Assembly: GCA_000403945.1 (NCBI GenBank)
Contig: APFI01000298.1
Coordinates: forward strand, 1-23,016
Length of the DNA stretch: 23,016 nt
Source: Desulfovibrio sp. Dsv1
GTDB taxonomy: Bacteria > Desulfobacterota > Desulfovibrionia > Desulfovibrionales > Desulfovibrionaceae
Direction: 5' to 3'
A program made the translations under genes and the position numbers. Numbering within the stretch: position 1 is the stretch's first letter; each line of letters begins with the position of its first letter. This document shows positions 8,610-15,696 of the stretch, piece by piece. The notes below the pieces were generated by a model. That model searched no databases. It was not told the DNA's origin and worked only from the letters and a program-made list of their open reading frames with translations.

Positions 8610-9288
8610 GCTCTTATCAAAACCGAAGTTCGAAGTTACCCCACGCTCCATAGTGAAACGGCCTGTAGAATGTGTGGACGCCGGAAGCGTCTATTGCCCG
8701 TGCCAACTCGCGGAACTTGGACAATGTATAGAGTGCTCACTGCTACGCGGTGAAGGCGAATGCCGTTGCCATTGGGCCGGATCGTGCATTTTGTCTCACA
8801 GCCAATGGGGGAGAGGTAAGGTCCGGCAAAGCTGCAAGTTTCCAATCCTTCAGCAATGGGAGCGCCATGAAGGTGCAATAATAGCGGACGTGACCGAAAA
8901 AGCGAAACTCCGTGGTTTTGATGTGGAGTATTACCACAGACCCATTGACCCTCATCTGCTGGATCACGTGCACATTCCCGCACTGAACCTTCTGATGACA
9001 ACGCAACCTGACGAGTTGTCGACGCAGGTTATCAAAGAATCCTTTACGCTTCAGGGAAAGAATACCAAACGTCCAACCGGGCTTCAGGACGAAATTTCGG
9101 AAAACATGGCCCGATATGAACAGACTCTTTCCCTTGCAATGCAAACCCTGGCGCAGATCAAAGCAGAACATGGCGTTCTTGAAAAATATTACATTGACAG
9201 CATGGATTTTGACGGGGTCAGCAAGCGCCTTGCCGCAACCATAGACTCCATTGCACGGCAGGCGAGCGTATCTGGACAGGCAAGCTAA
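8596..9288 (+). CDS. Cys-rich N-terminus joined to a PRK06851-like C-terminus (possible chimera)
   Basis: The protein has 230 residues. Residues 26-64 hold eight cysteines in the pattern YCPCxLA, CxxC, CxCxWxGxC. This resembles the start of PRK05802-like FAD/NAD-binding proteins and could bind an Fe-S cluster or zinc. From about residue 97 it changes to EKAKLRGFDVEYYH, DHVHIPALNLLMTT and, near the end, LEKYYIDSMDF. I associate these with PRK06851-type P-loop ATPases, but the P-loop itself is missing. The simplest reading is a fusion of two gene fragments. The start ATG has GGAG at 8586-8589, and the hairpin at 9304 ends the transcript. The family assignments are from memory and need checking. 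Confidence 0.5.
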   Translation: MLRHELLSKPKFEVTPRSIVKRPVECVDAGSVYCPCQLAELGQCIECSLLRGEGECRCHWAGSCILSHSQWGRGKVRQSCKFPILQQWERHEGAIIADVTEKAKLRGFDVEYYHRPIDPHLLDHVHIPALNLLMTTQPDELSTQVIKESFTLQGKNTKRPTGLQDEISENMARYEQTLSLAMQTLAQIKAEHGVLEKYYIDSMDFDGVSKRLAATIDSIARQASVSGQAS

Positions 9289-9303
9289 CTTGGTTGTGAG
9301 CTA

Positions 9304-9342
9304 CATCCGGCATAGGGCTTCGCGCCCTGCCGGATGGCTTTT
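9304..9342 (+). terminator. Intrinsic terminator after 9288
   Basis: Arms catccggca...gggc and gccctgccggatg pair around a ttcgc loop, with a 2-base bulge. The stem is followed by cttttg. It lies 16 bases after the stop of the Cys-rich gene and separates that transcript from exbB. Confidence 0.75.
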
Positions 9343-9490
9343 GACCGTCATAGCTGACTGCGTTCAGCGCGCGGAAGACCCCTTACACGAATTTTAAAAT
9401 CGTAATTATTGAGCCGTATCATCAGAAAACGCAGCGCAGTATTAGAGATGCTCGCGGGACTTCAAAATACAATTGGGTGAGGAACAGCGG

Positions 9491-10180
9491 ATGGATTCCA
9501 TGCTTCAGGCCGTGTTGCAGGCCAGTATTATTTCTAAGTGCGTATTAGTATTGCTTTTGTTTATGTCTGTAGCGAGCTGGGCATATATGGCCGCCAAGTG
9601 GTTGACCCTGCGTGCTGCACGACGGCGTACCAGACAGGGACTCTGCGCCTTTGACGATGCAGGTGCATTGGCCTTTGCCTTGCCTTTGGTGGAGAGCGAT
9701 AAACGCTCCCCCCTGTATGGCATCACTTGCCGAGCTGTGCGAGAATTCAACCGCATCACCCGCACTGGCGATGCTGAGCGCCTGCTCAACGACAACGTCC
9801 GCCGCGCCCTACACTTCGGTATTGCCGAAGAAATGGCACACCTCAAATCTTCGTTGGCGCTTTTAGCTACTGCGGCCAACACTGCTCCCTTCATCGGCCT
9901 TTTCGGTACGGTGTGGGGCATCATGCACTCCTTCCATGCAATTGCCTCCCTGAAAAGCGTTTCCTTGGCAACAGTCGCTCCCGGCATTGCCGAAGCGCTC
10001 ATTGCTACGGCGGTGGGGTTGTTCGTCGCCATCCCTGCGGTGTGTGGTTACAACATCTTCCGTGCGCGCCTTACAAACATTGAAGGCGTGTGCATCAACT
10101 ACGCGGGACAGCTTTTGAACCGCATGCAGCATGAGGTTAACGCTTATCAAGACGGCATCTCATTTGCGGGGGAAAGGTAG
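9491..10180 (+). CDS. exbB: ExbB-type proton channel subunit
   Basis: This 229-residue MotA/TolQ/ExbB family protein has an N-terminal membrane helix (SKCVLVLLLFMSVASWAYM). Two more helices follow in the conserved core LLATAANTAPFIGLFGTVWGIMHSF and VAPGIAEALIATAVGLFVAIPAV. With ExbD it forms the inner-membrane motor that uses the proton gradient to energise TonB. I start it at the ATG at 9491, which has GAGGA at 9479-9483; a TTG at 9473 is in frame but less likely. It begins a fresh transcript after the terminator at 9304 and stops 2 bases before exbD. ExbB rather than TolQ is chosen because tonB is next door. Confidence 0.9.
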   Translation: MDSMLQAVLQASIISKCVLVLLLFMSVASWAYMAAKWLTLRAARRRTRQGLCAFDDAGALAFALPLVESDKRSPLYGITCRAVREFNRITRTGDAERLLNDNVRRALHFGIAEEMAHLKSSLALLATAANTAPFIGLFGTVWGIMHSFHAIASLKSVSLATVAPGIAEALIATAVGLFVAIPAVCGYNIFRARLTNIEGVCINYAGQLLNRMQHEVNAYQDGISFAGER

Positions 10181-10182
10181 CC

Positions 10183-10629
10183 ATGTCTTCCTCTGATGAC
10201 GATTTTGTGGCCGATATCAACGTGACTCCTTTTGTGGATGTGATGCTGGTACTGTTAATCATTTTTATGGTTACGGCTCCCATGATGACTGAAGGGCTAG
10301 ATGTGGATCTGCCGCAAGTACAAGCTGCGGAGGTACTGCCCACGGAAGATGATCACATGATTTTGAGTATCAAAAGCGACGGAGCGCTGTTCCTGGATGA
10401 ATATCCCACGACCATGGCCGACTTGGATTCTCTGCTGAGGCGTACCGTACTTGCTCTGAACAAACAGCTTTTCCTGCGTGCTGACAAGGCAATTCCGTAC
10501 GGTGTGGTGATGGAAGTCATGGGCTGCATCCGGGCAGTCGGCATAACTAACTTGGGCATGGTGGCGGAATCTGGGGGTGGGCTGGCATCCGGAGATGCCG
10601 AGAAGGTGCAGCCCGACATAGACCTGTAA
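10183..10629 (+). CDS. exbD: ExbD-type biopolymer transport protein
   Basis: The protein has 148 residues with the ExbD/TolR layout: a short cytoplasmic start, one membrane helix (FVDVMLVLLIIFMVTAPMM) carrying the conserved proton-relay aspartate D19, and a periplasmic domain ending in GLASGDAEKVQPDIDL. The start ATG follows GGAAAGG. It lies between exbB and tonB with gaps of only 2 and 5 bases, so the three form one operon. Confidence 0.92.
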   Translation: MSSSDDDFVADINVTPFVDVMLVLLIIFMVTAPMMTEGLDVDLPQVQAAEVLPTEDDHMILSIKSDGALFLDEYPTTMADLDSLLRRTVLALNKQLFLRADKAIPYGVVMEVMGCIRAVGITNLGMVAESGGGLASGDAEKVQPDIDL

Positions 10630-10634
10630 CGGAC

Positions 10635-11405
10635 ATGACTTCTATGAGCTTTTTCCAACGTGCCGCGACCTTAGTATTTTCCCTACTTCTACATGGCTTC
10701 ATAGCCATAGCCGGATTCTTTTTCTCAAGCACCGAAATCTTGCCGGAAGAGAAAGCCTATCGCGTTTCACTCGCTGAGTTTGCTCCGGCTCAAACCTCTA
10801 TTGCTCCGGGACAGGAAAAAAAGACAACTTCAGCATCTGCGGAACCTCAACCTGAAATGCCGATTAGGCCAGTGGAGCCGGAAGTCGCCCCGACTCCGCC
10901 CAAACCGGCACCGGTAGTTCCTGCGAAACCAGTGACTCCCTCGCGCCCCAAGCCTAAGCCCCAAAATCGTACCATAAAGCAGACGCAGGACACAGAGAAC
11001 CGAACAGAACAAGCCTCCGCCCAGAAGTCACAAACAGCCACGATGTCACAAAATTCGACAGAAACTGGCGGCGGTACGGCGCAGGGAGCAGCGCGTACCA
11101 TGGGTGACCTGAGCGCATACGCTGAAGACGTCGTGGATCAACGTCCGTCCATTTCTCGCAGAGTGATGCCCGAATACCCGAACAAGGCCCGACGGATGAA
11201 CATGCAGGGACAGGTGGTGGTTCAACTTGTCGTGGATGTTTCCGGCAAGCCACAACAATGTACCATTTACTCTTCTAGCCCCACAGGCGTCTTTGATGAA
11301 GCGGCACTGGCTGCGGCCCGACGAACACGGTTCCTTCCAGGAAAGGTCAGAGGTCAACCGGTTAATACAATTGTTCTGATTCCTTATAAATTTTCTCTAC
11401 GATGA
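10635..11405 (+). CDS. tonB: TonB energy-transducing protein
   Basis: The protein has 256 residues. It has an N-terminal membrane anchor (LVFSLLLHGFIAIAGFFF) and a Pro/Lys-rich periplasmic spacer, roughly residues 70-115 (PEVAPTPPKPAPVVPAKP). The C-terminal TonB domain starts at about 170 with MPEYPNKARRMNMQGQVVVQ and ends in VLIPYKFSLR. This is the domain that binds TonB boxes, such as the ITVTA box of the receptor at 2463. The ATG at 10635 has only a weak ribosome site; the in-frame ATG at 10644 is an alternative. It is the last gene of exbB-exbD-tonB and probably serves this receptor specifically. Confidence 0.92.
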   Translation: MTSMSFFQRAATLVFSLLLHGFIAIAGFFFSSTEILPEEKAYRVSLAEFAPAQTSIAPGQEKKTTSASAEPQPEMPIRPVEPEVAPTPPKPAPVVPAKPVTPSRPKPKPQNRTIKQTQDTENRTEQASAQKSQTATMSQNSTETGGGTAQGAARTMGDLSAYAEDVVDQRPSISRRVMPEYPNKARRMNMQGQVVVQLVVDVSGKPQQCTIYSSSPTGVFDEAALAAARRTRFLPGKVRGQPVNTIVLIPYKFSLR

Positions 11406-11427
11406 AAATTTAATGAATATAGCCTGA

Positions 11428-11597
11428 TAAGGCATCTTATCTATCGCCCAAGCTGCTGCGCACGGTAAGGCATCTCATAAGCATCCCGCATCGTAAATGC
11501 GTTTGGTGCCTCTGTGCGGCAGCCATGGGAGAAACGGACGGGCTGTTTCTCGCTTGTGGCCTTAATGACCGCTTGTAGCAATACTGGCGGTTTTTTT
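11428..11597 (+). ncRNA. Structured intergenic element, candidate small RNA or leader
   Basis: This stretch after tonB has no convincing gene but is rich in nested pairing. The outer arms are GCTGC (11452-11456) with GCAGC (11519-11523) and CGCAC (11459-11463) with GTGCG (11514-11518). A middle stem pairs AGGCA (11468-11472) with TGCCT (11507-11511). An inner stem pairs CGCAT (11487-11491) with ATGCG (11497-11501). A separate 7-bp hairpin, gagaaac/gtttctc, lies at 11529-11551. The terminator at 11569-11597 follows. The direct repeat taaggcatct occurs at 11428 and 11466. It could be a tonB 3' UTR, an independent small RNA, or a regulatory leader for the small gene at 11648. I do not recognise a known RNA family. 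Confidence 0.4.
11569..11597 (+). terminator. Intrinsic terminator before the small gene
   Basis: CCGC-T-T-GTA pairs with TAC-T-G-GCGG around a GCAA tetraloop. There is one T-T mismatch and one G-T pair, and seven Ts follow directly. It ends the tonB transcript or a small RNA, and lies 37 bases before the ribosome site of the gene at 11648. Confidence 0.75.
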
Positions 11598-11647
11598 GTG
11601 AGTATCAGCATTGTTGCGGTATGCAGAAACTCCAAAAGGAGTTTTTC

Positions 11648-11839
11648 ATGGACAAAAGCAATCTTGAATTTGAAGATCTGGAAAAAATTTGCAGTGAAGT
11701 CATTAGTAGAGTTCTACACACATGCGAATTGGAACTTCTCAATAATAATGATGAAGTAAAAGCTCTACCATTCGCTGCAATGGCTGTGAAAGAATCTATC
11801 TTAACATTTTTGGCCCTAATTAATTCTAAAATAACGTAA
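11648..11839 (+). CDS. Small hypothetical protein, 63 residues
   Basis: I do not recognise this protein. It begins MDKSNLEFEDLEKICSEVI and contains VKALPFAAMAVKESILTFLAL. It is acidic at the N-terminus and probably all helical, with one mildly hydrophobic C-terminal helix. The start is well supported by AAAAGGAG at 11634-11641, six bases before the ATG. An in-frame ATG at 11621 is possible but has no such site. It is convergent with the relaxase operon and separated from it by the hairpin at 11852. Codon use is AT-rich. It could be an accessory gene of the mobile element; no function can be assigned. Confidence 0.6.
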   Translation: MDKSNLEFEDLEKICSEVISRVLHTCELELLNNNDEVKALPFAAMAVKESILTFLALINSKIT

Positions 11840-11851
11840 ACAGCTCCTAAC

Positions 11852-11873
11852 CGTGCCTACGGAGGTAGGCACG
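11852..11873. terminator. Perfect hairpin between convergent genes
   Basis: CGTGCCTAC and GTAGGCACG form a perfect 9-bp stem with a GGAG loop, 12 bases after the stop of the small gene. There is no clear T-run on the plus strand (tcaaattg). It may act as a weak or bidirectional terminator, or as a 3'-protecting hairpin. Confidence 0.5.
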
Positions 11874-11962
11874 TCAAATTGCACTGCTCTCAACCTAGGC
11901 CACAAAATATTTTTATATCATACTATCATATCGATATAGACAATGAAAACTGTATTCTCTCG

Positions 11963-13639
11963 TCATCTCTTCATATTTTTCTGCTGTTTTTGAATGTGCT
12001 CTTTATTCAACTTTTTTTCTCGACGCATAATTTTATTCCCCTTTATCCACAGACTGTTCCCCCATTTTTTTTGAGCATAGCGGAGGGCGACATGCCGGAT
12101 GGAGGCATTTTTGTTTGAAAAGAAGAGTTCCTTTCCGCTGTCCAGAATCCTCCCACCACCGGGTAGGAAAAAAACAATTATTCCCTTGTGATCTACTGTT
12201 GCCGAGAAACCCCGCATGTGTGTTATTTCCTCGGCGGCAAGCTGTTCCATACGTAACAGAGCCAAAAGTTGTTTCTTTCCTTTGCCGCTCATGATTTTAT
12301 TATCCAAGGCAGCTAATTCCTTGGCTGCGTATTTAGCCTGCATTTCCGCACGGCTCATTGTTGGTTGCTCTTTACCGTGCAGTGCCCATTCCTTAATCAT
12401 GGAGTCTTGCGGAACGCGATCCGGCTCCGCTATCTTCAGCTTGGAACGTAAAATGGCTAAAGCGATTTCATTACCCTGACCAGCCTTATATTGTAGGAAA
12501 CCATTCCATGAAGTGAAAGGAACCTTTTCACGTATATCCTCACAAGTAGATTGAAACGGCAGCTTGGCTCTGGCGATTTCTTCTGCCTCATGCTTGCGGG
12601 CCAGTTGCAGCAGACCAAGGCGGTTCTTTTTTGCTATGTTCAGCCGTTCCAATTCCCTGCGTTTGGCCGCCCACTTTTCCCTGATTGCCGCAAGTGCTGC
12701 GTTTTCCCTTTCTTTGATGGTAGCCAGTCCGGTTTTTCGGTCTTTAATGCCCTGCTGATATTCCGCGTACAAAGCGCCTCGTTCTGGAGCGCGATGCAAG
12801 GGGGTGGCCTGATACCGGCTTTGCTCTGGTATTTTTTCCAAGTCCCACGCTGGAAGGTACCCCCCGAACTTTCCCTCCAGCTTTTTCAGTGACAAGGCTC
12901 TGTCTACTGCGCTGACTTTTACGGTATGCTGCTGATTATGGCGATCAGCCAAAATCAGACCGTTCCCGTGTGGTTTTATCACCAAACCATGCCGGGCAAG
13001 CCCCTCATGGAGCGTTTGCCAATCCGTTGCTGTTGCCAAAACATACAAGATGGTGTCTCTCTGGTCCTTAGCATACGATTCAAAGGATTGTTGGCCTGTG
13101 TGGGCTTCAATGAGGGCAGCTTTTTCGCCCACTGACCGCTGTTTCTCTTTGTTTCGGCCATTATCAACCACAAGACCGTATTCCTGCTCCAGCTCCCGGC
13201 ATAAAATGTCCCGCTTCCAGTAATCGCGGAAAGGCTCATGTCGGGTATGTTTTTCCGGGTGGATCATGTTGTAGGCTATGTGCATATGGAGATTGGCGGT
13301 GTTTTTATGGACGCCACAATGCCGCTGATGCTCGGTATAACCCAACGCGGCGGTAAAGCGTTCTTCAATGGCCCTGAACACCTCCGGCGTCAATTTTGCC
13401 TCGTCCTCCAGGCGAAAGCTGATCACAAGATGGTAGGTTTTGTTTTTCGTGGTGCGGACGTTTATGGCCTGAACGTCCATGGCCTCGGCAATGCCGTTCT
13501 GGTAATCATCATCCCCAAGGCATCCGGCGCACCAGCGCATGAGACTTTTTTCGCCTTCATGCCCGGCATCGGCAATGTACTCAGCAAGACGGGCGTAGTT
13601 GTCATTTTTTGGGCTGATGTCCACTTTTTTGCTGATCAT
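11963..13639 (-). CDS. Relaxase (mobilization nuclease, MOBP-like)
   Basis: This 558-residue protein should nick oriT and lead the strand during conjugative transfer. The N-terminal relaxase domain has a candidate catalytic tyrosine (Y15 or Y21 in NYARLAEYI). The metal-binding histidines are in HCGVHKNTANLHMHIAYN (H107, H111, H118, H120). The middle is charged and helical, with many Arg/Lys/Glu. The C-terminal region (GIIVFFLPGGGRILDSGKEL, then ALRYAQKKWG) resembles the LPD7-type domain often found at the end of such relaxases. The start ATG overlaps the stop of the MobC-like gene as ATGA. It is intact and transcribed leftwards. Confidence 0.88.
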   Translation of the reverse strand: MISKKVDISPKNDNYARLAEYIADAGHEGEKSLMRWCAGCLGDDDYQNGIAEAMDVQAINVRTTKNKTYHLVISFRLEDEAKLTPEVFRAIEERFTAALGYTEHQRHCGVHKNTANLHMHIAYNMIHPEKHTRHEPFRDYWKRDILCRELEQEYGLVVDNGRNKEKQRSVGEKAALIEAHTGQQSFESYAKDQRDTILYVLATATDWQTLHEGLARHGLVIKPHGNGLILADRHNQQHTVKVSAVDRALSLKKLEGKFGGYLPAWDLEKIPEQSRYQATPLHRAPERGALYAEYQQGIKDRKTGLATIKERENAALAAIREKWAAKRRELERLNIAKKNRLGLLQLARKHEAEEIARAKLPFQSTCEDIREKVPFTSWNGFLQYKAGQGNEIALAILRSKLKIAEPDRVPQDSMIKEWALHGKEQPTMSRAEMQAKYAAKELAALDNKIMSGKGKKQLLALLRMEQLAAEEITHMRGFSATVDHKGIIVFFLPGGGRILDSGKELFFSNKNASIRHVALRYAQKKWGNSLWIKGNKIMRREKKLNKEHIQKQQKNMKR

Positions 13640-13953
13640 CGTATGCCCGCTATGGCCTGCTGAACTTCCCGCTGCCGGGCGTCCAGTTCATGTAAAAGAC
13701 GGTGAACTGTCAGCCTGTCCGCGCCATTCGCCAATGCCTGTTTCACCAGCCCGCCAAGTCTGCCGAGGTCGCCTTTGAGCCGTCGTAATTCAATCCTTGC
13801 CTCCTGATGTTCCAGACTTGGGACGGAAAACCCAAGGCACACCCTTTTGCTGAACGTGGAAAGGGACATCCCTGCCTTGCTGGCCGATGCTCTGATCTGT
13901 GCGTGTTCCTCTGGGGTCAGATAGGTTCTGAGAATCAATTTTTTGCTCGGCAC
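13636..13953 (-). CDS. MobC/TraJ-like relaxosome accessory protein
   Basis: The protein has 105 residues. The start (ILRTYLTPEEHAQIRASASKAGMSLSTFSKRVCLG) is a ribbon-helix-helix DNA-binding domain. A helical tail follows, with LRRLKGDLGRLGGLVKQAL, matching plasmid mobilization accessory proteins that bind oriT and recruit the relaxase. The start codon is GTG at 13953, with only a poor ribosome site. It sits inside the 3' part of the upstream lytic transglycosylase gene in another frame, so it is probably translated by coupling. It overlaps the relaxase start by 4 bases. Confidence 0.82.
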   Translation of the reverse strand: MPSKKLILRTYLTPEEHAQIRASASKAGMSLSTFSKRVCLGFSVPSLEHQEARIELRRLKGDLGRLGGLVKQALANGADRLTVHRLLHELDARQREVQQAIAGIR

Positions 13954-14437
13954 AAGGAGCCATCTGAATTTTGGAGGCTCTTAGGCCTGCATAGTGACGA
14001 TAAACGAGCCAAGCGTAGCGCCTGCCACGTTCTGGGTCTGGGGAATGGTATTTGCCCACGGCTTTCCAGTTCAGGCCGTAGCGGGCGATCTCTTCCGCAA
14101 GTATCCATGTACCCCAACTCTCATTGATGGCCGGGTCGAGCAGTGATAGCGGGTCTATGCCGTAACGCTCCATCCACCATGAGTTTATCTGCATTTTACC
14201 AACGTCAAAAGACAAGCCAGCCGCAATCGCCTTTTGTATGAGCTGCTTCGCTTTCTCCCGCGTGGCAGGGTAGTAGAATCTTCCGGCTATATTGACCGTA
14301 AAAGGGTTTAGGCCGGATTCCTGAAGGGCGATAGCTTCTACCAGTTGGGCGGGCGGCTCTGGCGTGGCGTAAAGTTCCGCTGCGACTGCTGGTGTATACA
14401 GACAAAGCAGAACGGCTAGCGTGAATGCCATCTTCAT
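13790..14437 (-). CDS. VirB1/TrbN-like lytic transglycosylase
   Basis: The protein has 215 residues from the ATG at 14437, which has AGAGG at 14446-14450. The longer open frame to 14587 adds no plausible sequence. Residues 1-20 form a signal peptide (LLCLYTPAVAA). The SLT domain has the catalytic glutamate in IALQESGLNP (E40), then DVGKMQINSWWM and AVGKYHSP. Such enzymes open the cell wall for conjugation or secretion machines. The final 50 or so residues (after MAPCAEQ) read through the start of the mobC-like gene in another frame, a 164-base overlap. They do not look like family sequence, so the natural stop may have been lost. Confidence 0.82.
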   Translation of the reverse strand: MKMAFTLAVLLCLYTPAVAAELYATPEPPAQLVEAIALQESGLNPFTVNIAGRFYYPATREKAKQLIQKAIAAGLSFDVGKMQINSWWMERYGIDPLSLLDPAINESWGTWILAEEIARYGLNWKAVGKYHSPDPERGRRYAWLVYRHYAGLRASKIQMAPCAEQKIDSQNLSDPRGTRTDQSIGQQGRDVPFHVQQKGVPWVFRPKSGTSGGKD

Positions 14438-14500
14438 GGGGTCTGCCTCTTGTTTTGGCGTTGAGCGGAACCGCGAATAAGCAGCCCCGCAGGGCAGGGC

Positions 14501-14552
14501 AGGACAGGAATGGAGCCGCCGGAAGGTGGGTACACTTCCTCTGTCCTGTCCT
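14501..14552. repeat. Inverted repeat near the mobilization operon
   Basis: Aggacagga (14501-14509) pairs perfectly with tcctgtcct (14544-14552) across a 34-base spacer. It lies 64 bases upstream of the lytic transglycosylase start. Arms of this size beside a relaxase operon are typical of relaxosome binding sites. Confidence 0.5.
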
Positions 14553-14589
14553 CTTAAATGCCAATACAGTAGCACACGCAAAAACATTT

Positions 14590-14626
14590 AAGAATACAGA
14601 TACATAAATTATGTTTACTTATTCTT
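14590..14626. repeat. Nested imperfect palindrome, 37 bp
   Basis: The outer arms AAGAATA (14590-14596) and TATTCTT (14620-14626) and the inner arms ACATAA (14602-14607) and TTATGT (14609-14614) share the same centre at 14608. Five bases between the arms on each side do not pair. The shared centre suggests an operator or a recombination/nicking structure, not chance. Confidence 0.5.
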
Positions 14627-14752
14627 GCCTATGGCTATGGCTTGCTGTCTATGCTTGGGAATACTAAGATATGGCTGTGATTCATTAAAACATGACAAAA
14701 TCTGCCTGTGTATAAGCATGGCAAGAGGATGACTTGAAGAGCATTATCAGCT

Positions 14753-14779
14753 AATTTGGCAACAAGCTGCTGCCAAATT
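14753..14779. repeat. Inverted repeat upstream of the HEPN gene
   Basis: AATTTGGCA (14753-14761) and TGCCAAATT (14771-14779) are a perfect 9-bp pair around acaagctgc. The right arm ends 51 bases before the start codon at 14831, a good position for an operator in the leader or promoter of that operon. Confidence 0.5.
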
Positions 14780-14830
14780 TCATAGGCCGCGAACTGTAAC
14801 CAGTTGAGCCAGTGAGAGTCAGGGGGGTCA

Positions 14831-15637
14831 ATGTCTACACTAAAAACACACGAAAAAGCTATATTTGAAAAATTGTTTGATCGAGGTGGGTATGTACTTG
14901 ATTTTACAGACCCAACATTTGCTGCTTTTTTTCGTGAACACAGTGTAAACATTGATGAGCAGAAATATCTGTTCAATGGTCAATCAAAAATGAAGCGGCT
15001 GCGGGCTTTTTGGGAAATTGAACCTGATTTATTAGTGGGAAGAGTGCTGGCTGCCATGCTTGAATACGCTTGTGTCATTGGCACAGTTCATCCAGGCGAC
15101 AAGGCTAATGCAGAAAAAGTTATCAATCGCCTACTTGGTAAGACCGCTACAGTTATTGAGAAATCTCCTGAAGATGATTTTTTAGAGAAAACATTCCCAA
15201 AACTCGACTTGCAAAAGCTGGTTCAAGACCAGAGCTTGTTATACGTCCTTGAGCAAAGAATTCAGGAAATTCACAAGTCCATCCATACTGCTCCTCTAGC
15301 AACCATATTTTTGTGTGGGAGCACCTTAGAAGGGCTTCTCCTTGACGCGGCTTGTGCCAATCCAAGACAATTTAATTGCGCGAAGGCTGCACCGAAGAAG
15401 GATGGCAGCATTTTGCCTTTTCCCGAATGGAGCCTTGCCTCTCTAATCGACACAGCGCATGAAGTTGGACTCCTTGGGCTTGATATCAAAAAGCACAGCC
15501 ACAGCTTGCGGGACTTTCGTAATTATATCCACCCACGCGCCCAGGCAATTCAAAGATTTACCCCAGATCAGTACACGGCGCGAATATCATGGCAAGTCTT
15601 GCAAGCCGCTATCGCAGATTTATCAAAACAAAGGTAA
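14831..15637 (+). CDS. AbiJ-like abortive-infection protein with HEPN motif
   Basis: The protein has 268 residues. The N-terminal 75 (KAIFEKLFDRGGYVLDFTDPTF, then SKMKRLRAFWEIEPDLLVGRVL) match what I know as an AbiJ N-terminal domain (the AbiJ_NTD3 kind). The C-terminal half is helical and ends with RDFRNYIH, an R-x6-H motif (R227, H234) of HEPN ribonucleases. AbiJ-type proteins are thought to stop phage infection by killing or stalling the infected cell, through RNA cleavage by the HEPN domain. The start follows aggggggtca. It probably forms an operon with the next two genes (59-base and 27-base gaps). Confidence 0.72.
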   Translation: MSTLKTHEKAIFEKLFDRGGYVLDFTDPTFAAFFREHSVNIDEQKYLFNGQSKMKRLRAFWEIEPDLLVGRVLAAMLEYACVIGTVHPGDKANAEKVINRLLGKTATVIEKSPEDDFLEKTFPKLDLQKLVQDQSLLYVLEQRIQEIHKSIHTAPLATIFLCGSTLEGLLLDAACANPRQFNCAKAAPKKDGSILPFPEWSLASLIDTAHEVGLLGLDIKKHSHSLRDFRNYIHPRAQAIQRFTPDQYTARISWQVLQAAIADLSKQR

Positions 15638-15696
15638 ATACAAAAAAATTGGCATGTGTGCTGCGCAAAATCTAGCGGTAATGGAGAATCAAAATA

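Larger units (their letters stand above)
14438..14830. promoter_or_regulatory. Divergent control region, possible oriT
   Basis: This 393-bp gap separates the leftward mobilization operon from the rightward defence-like operon. It contains at least three inverted repeats, listed separately (14501-14552, 14590-14626, 14753-14779). The GC-rich half next to the mob genes carries a run of cagggcagggcaggacagg. Read on the minus strand this gives ttcctgtcctgccctg, loosely similar to the TCCTG nick context of MOBP oriT sites. The AT-rich half probably has the promoters. No gene of useful length is seen. The oriT placement is inference. Confidence 0.45.

Noticed and set aside
9383..9411. Sigma-70 promoter for exbB
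   Set aside because: TTACAC with TTATTG at 17 bases is a poor match at the -10, so I did not annotate it, although a promoter is expected between the terminator at 9304 and exbB.
9505..10032. Minus-strand open frame opposite exbB
   Set aside because: It lies wholly opposite a well-supported gene, has no ribosome site and gives a Ser/Ala/Arg-rich translation typical of antisense frames.
11451..11523. tRNA gene or tRNA fragment
   Set aside because: The length is tRNA-like and TCATAA resembles an anticodon loop. But there is no 7-bp acceptor stem, no TTCGA-type T arm and no anticodon stem pairing, so a cloverleaf is not supported.
13238..13663. Plus-strand frame opposite the relaxase
   Set aside because: It is a shadow of the relaxase catalytic region. 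No family-like motif or ribosome site supports it.
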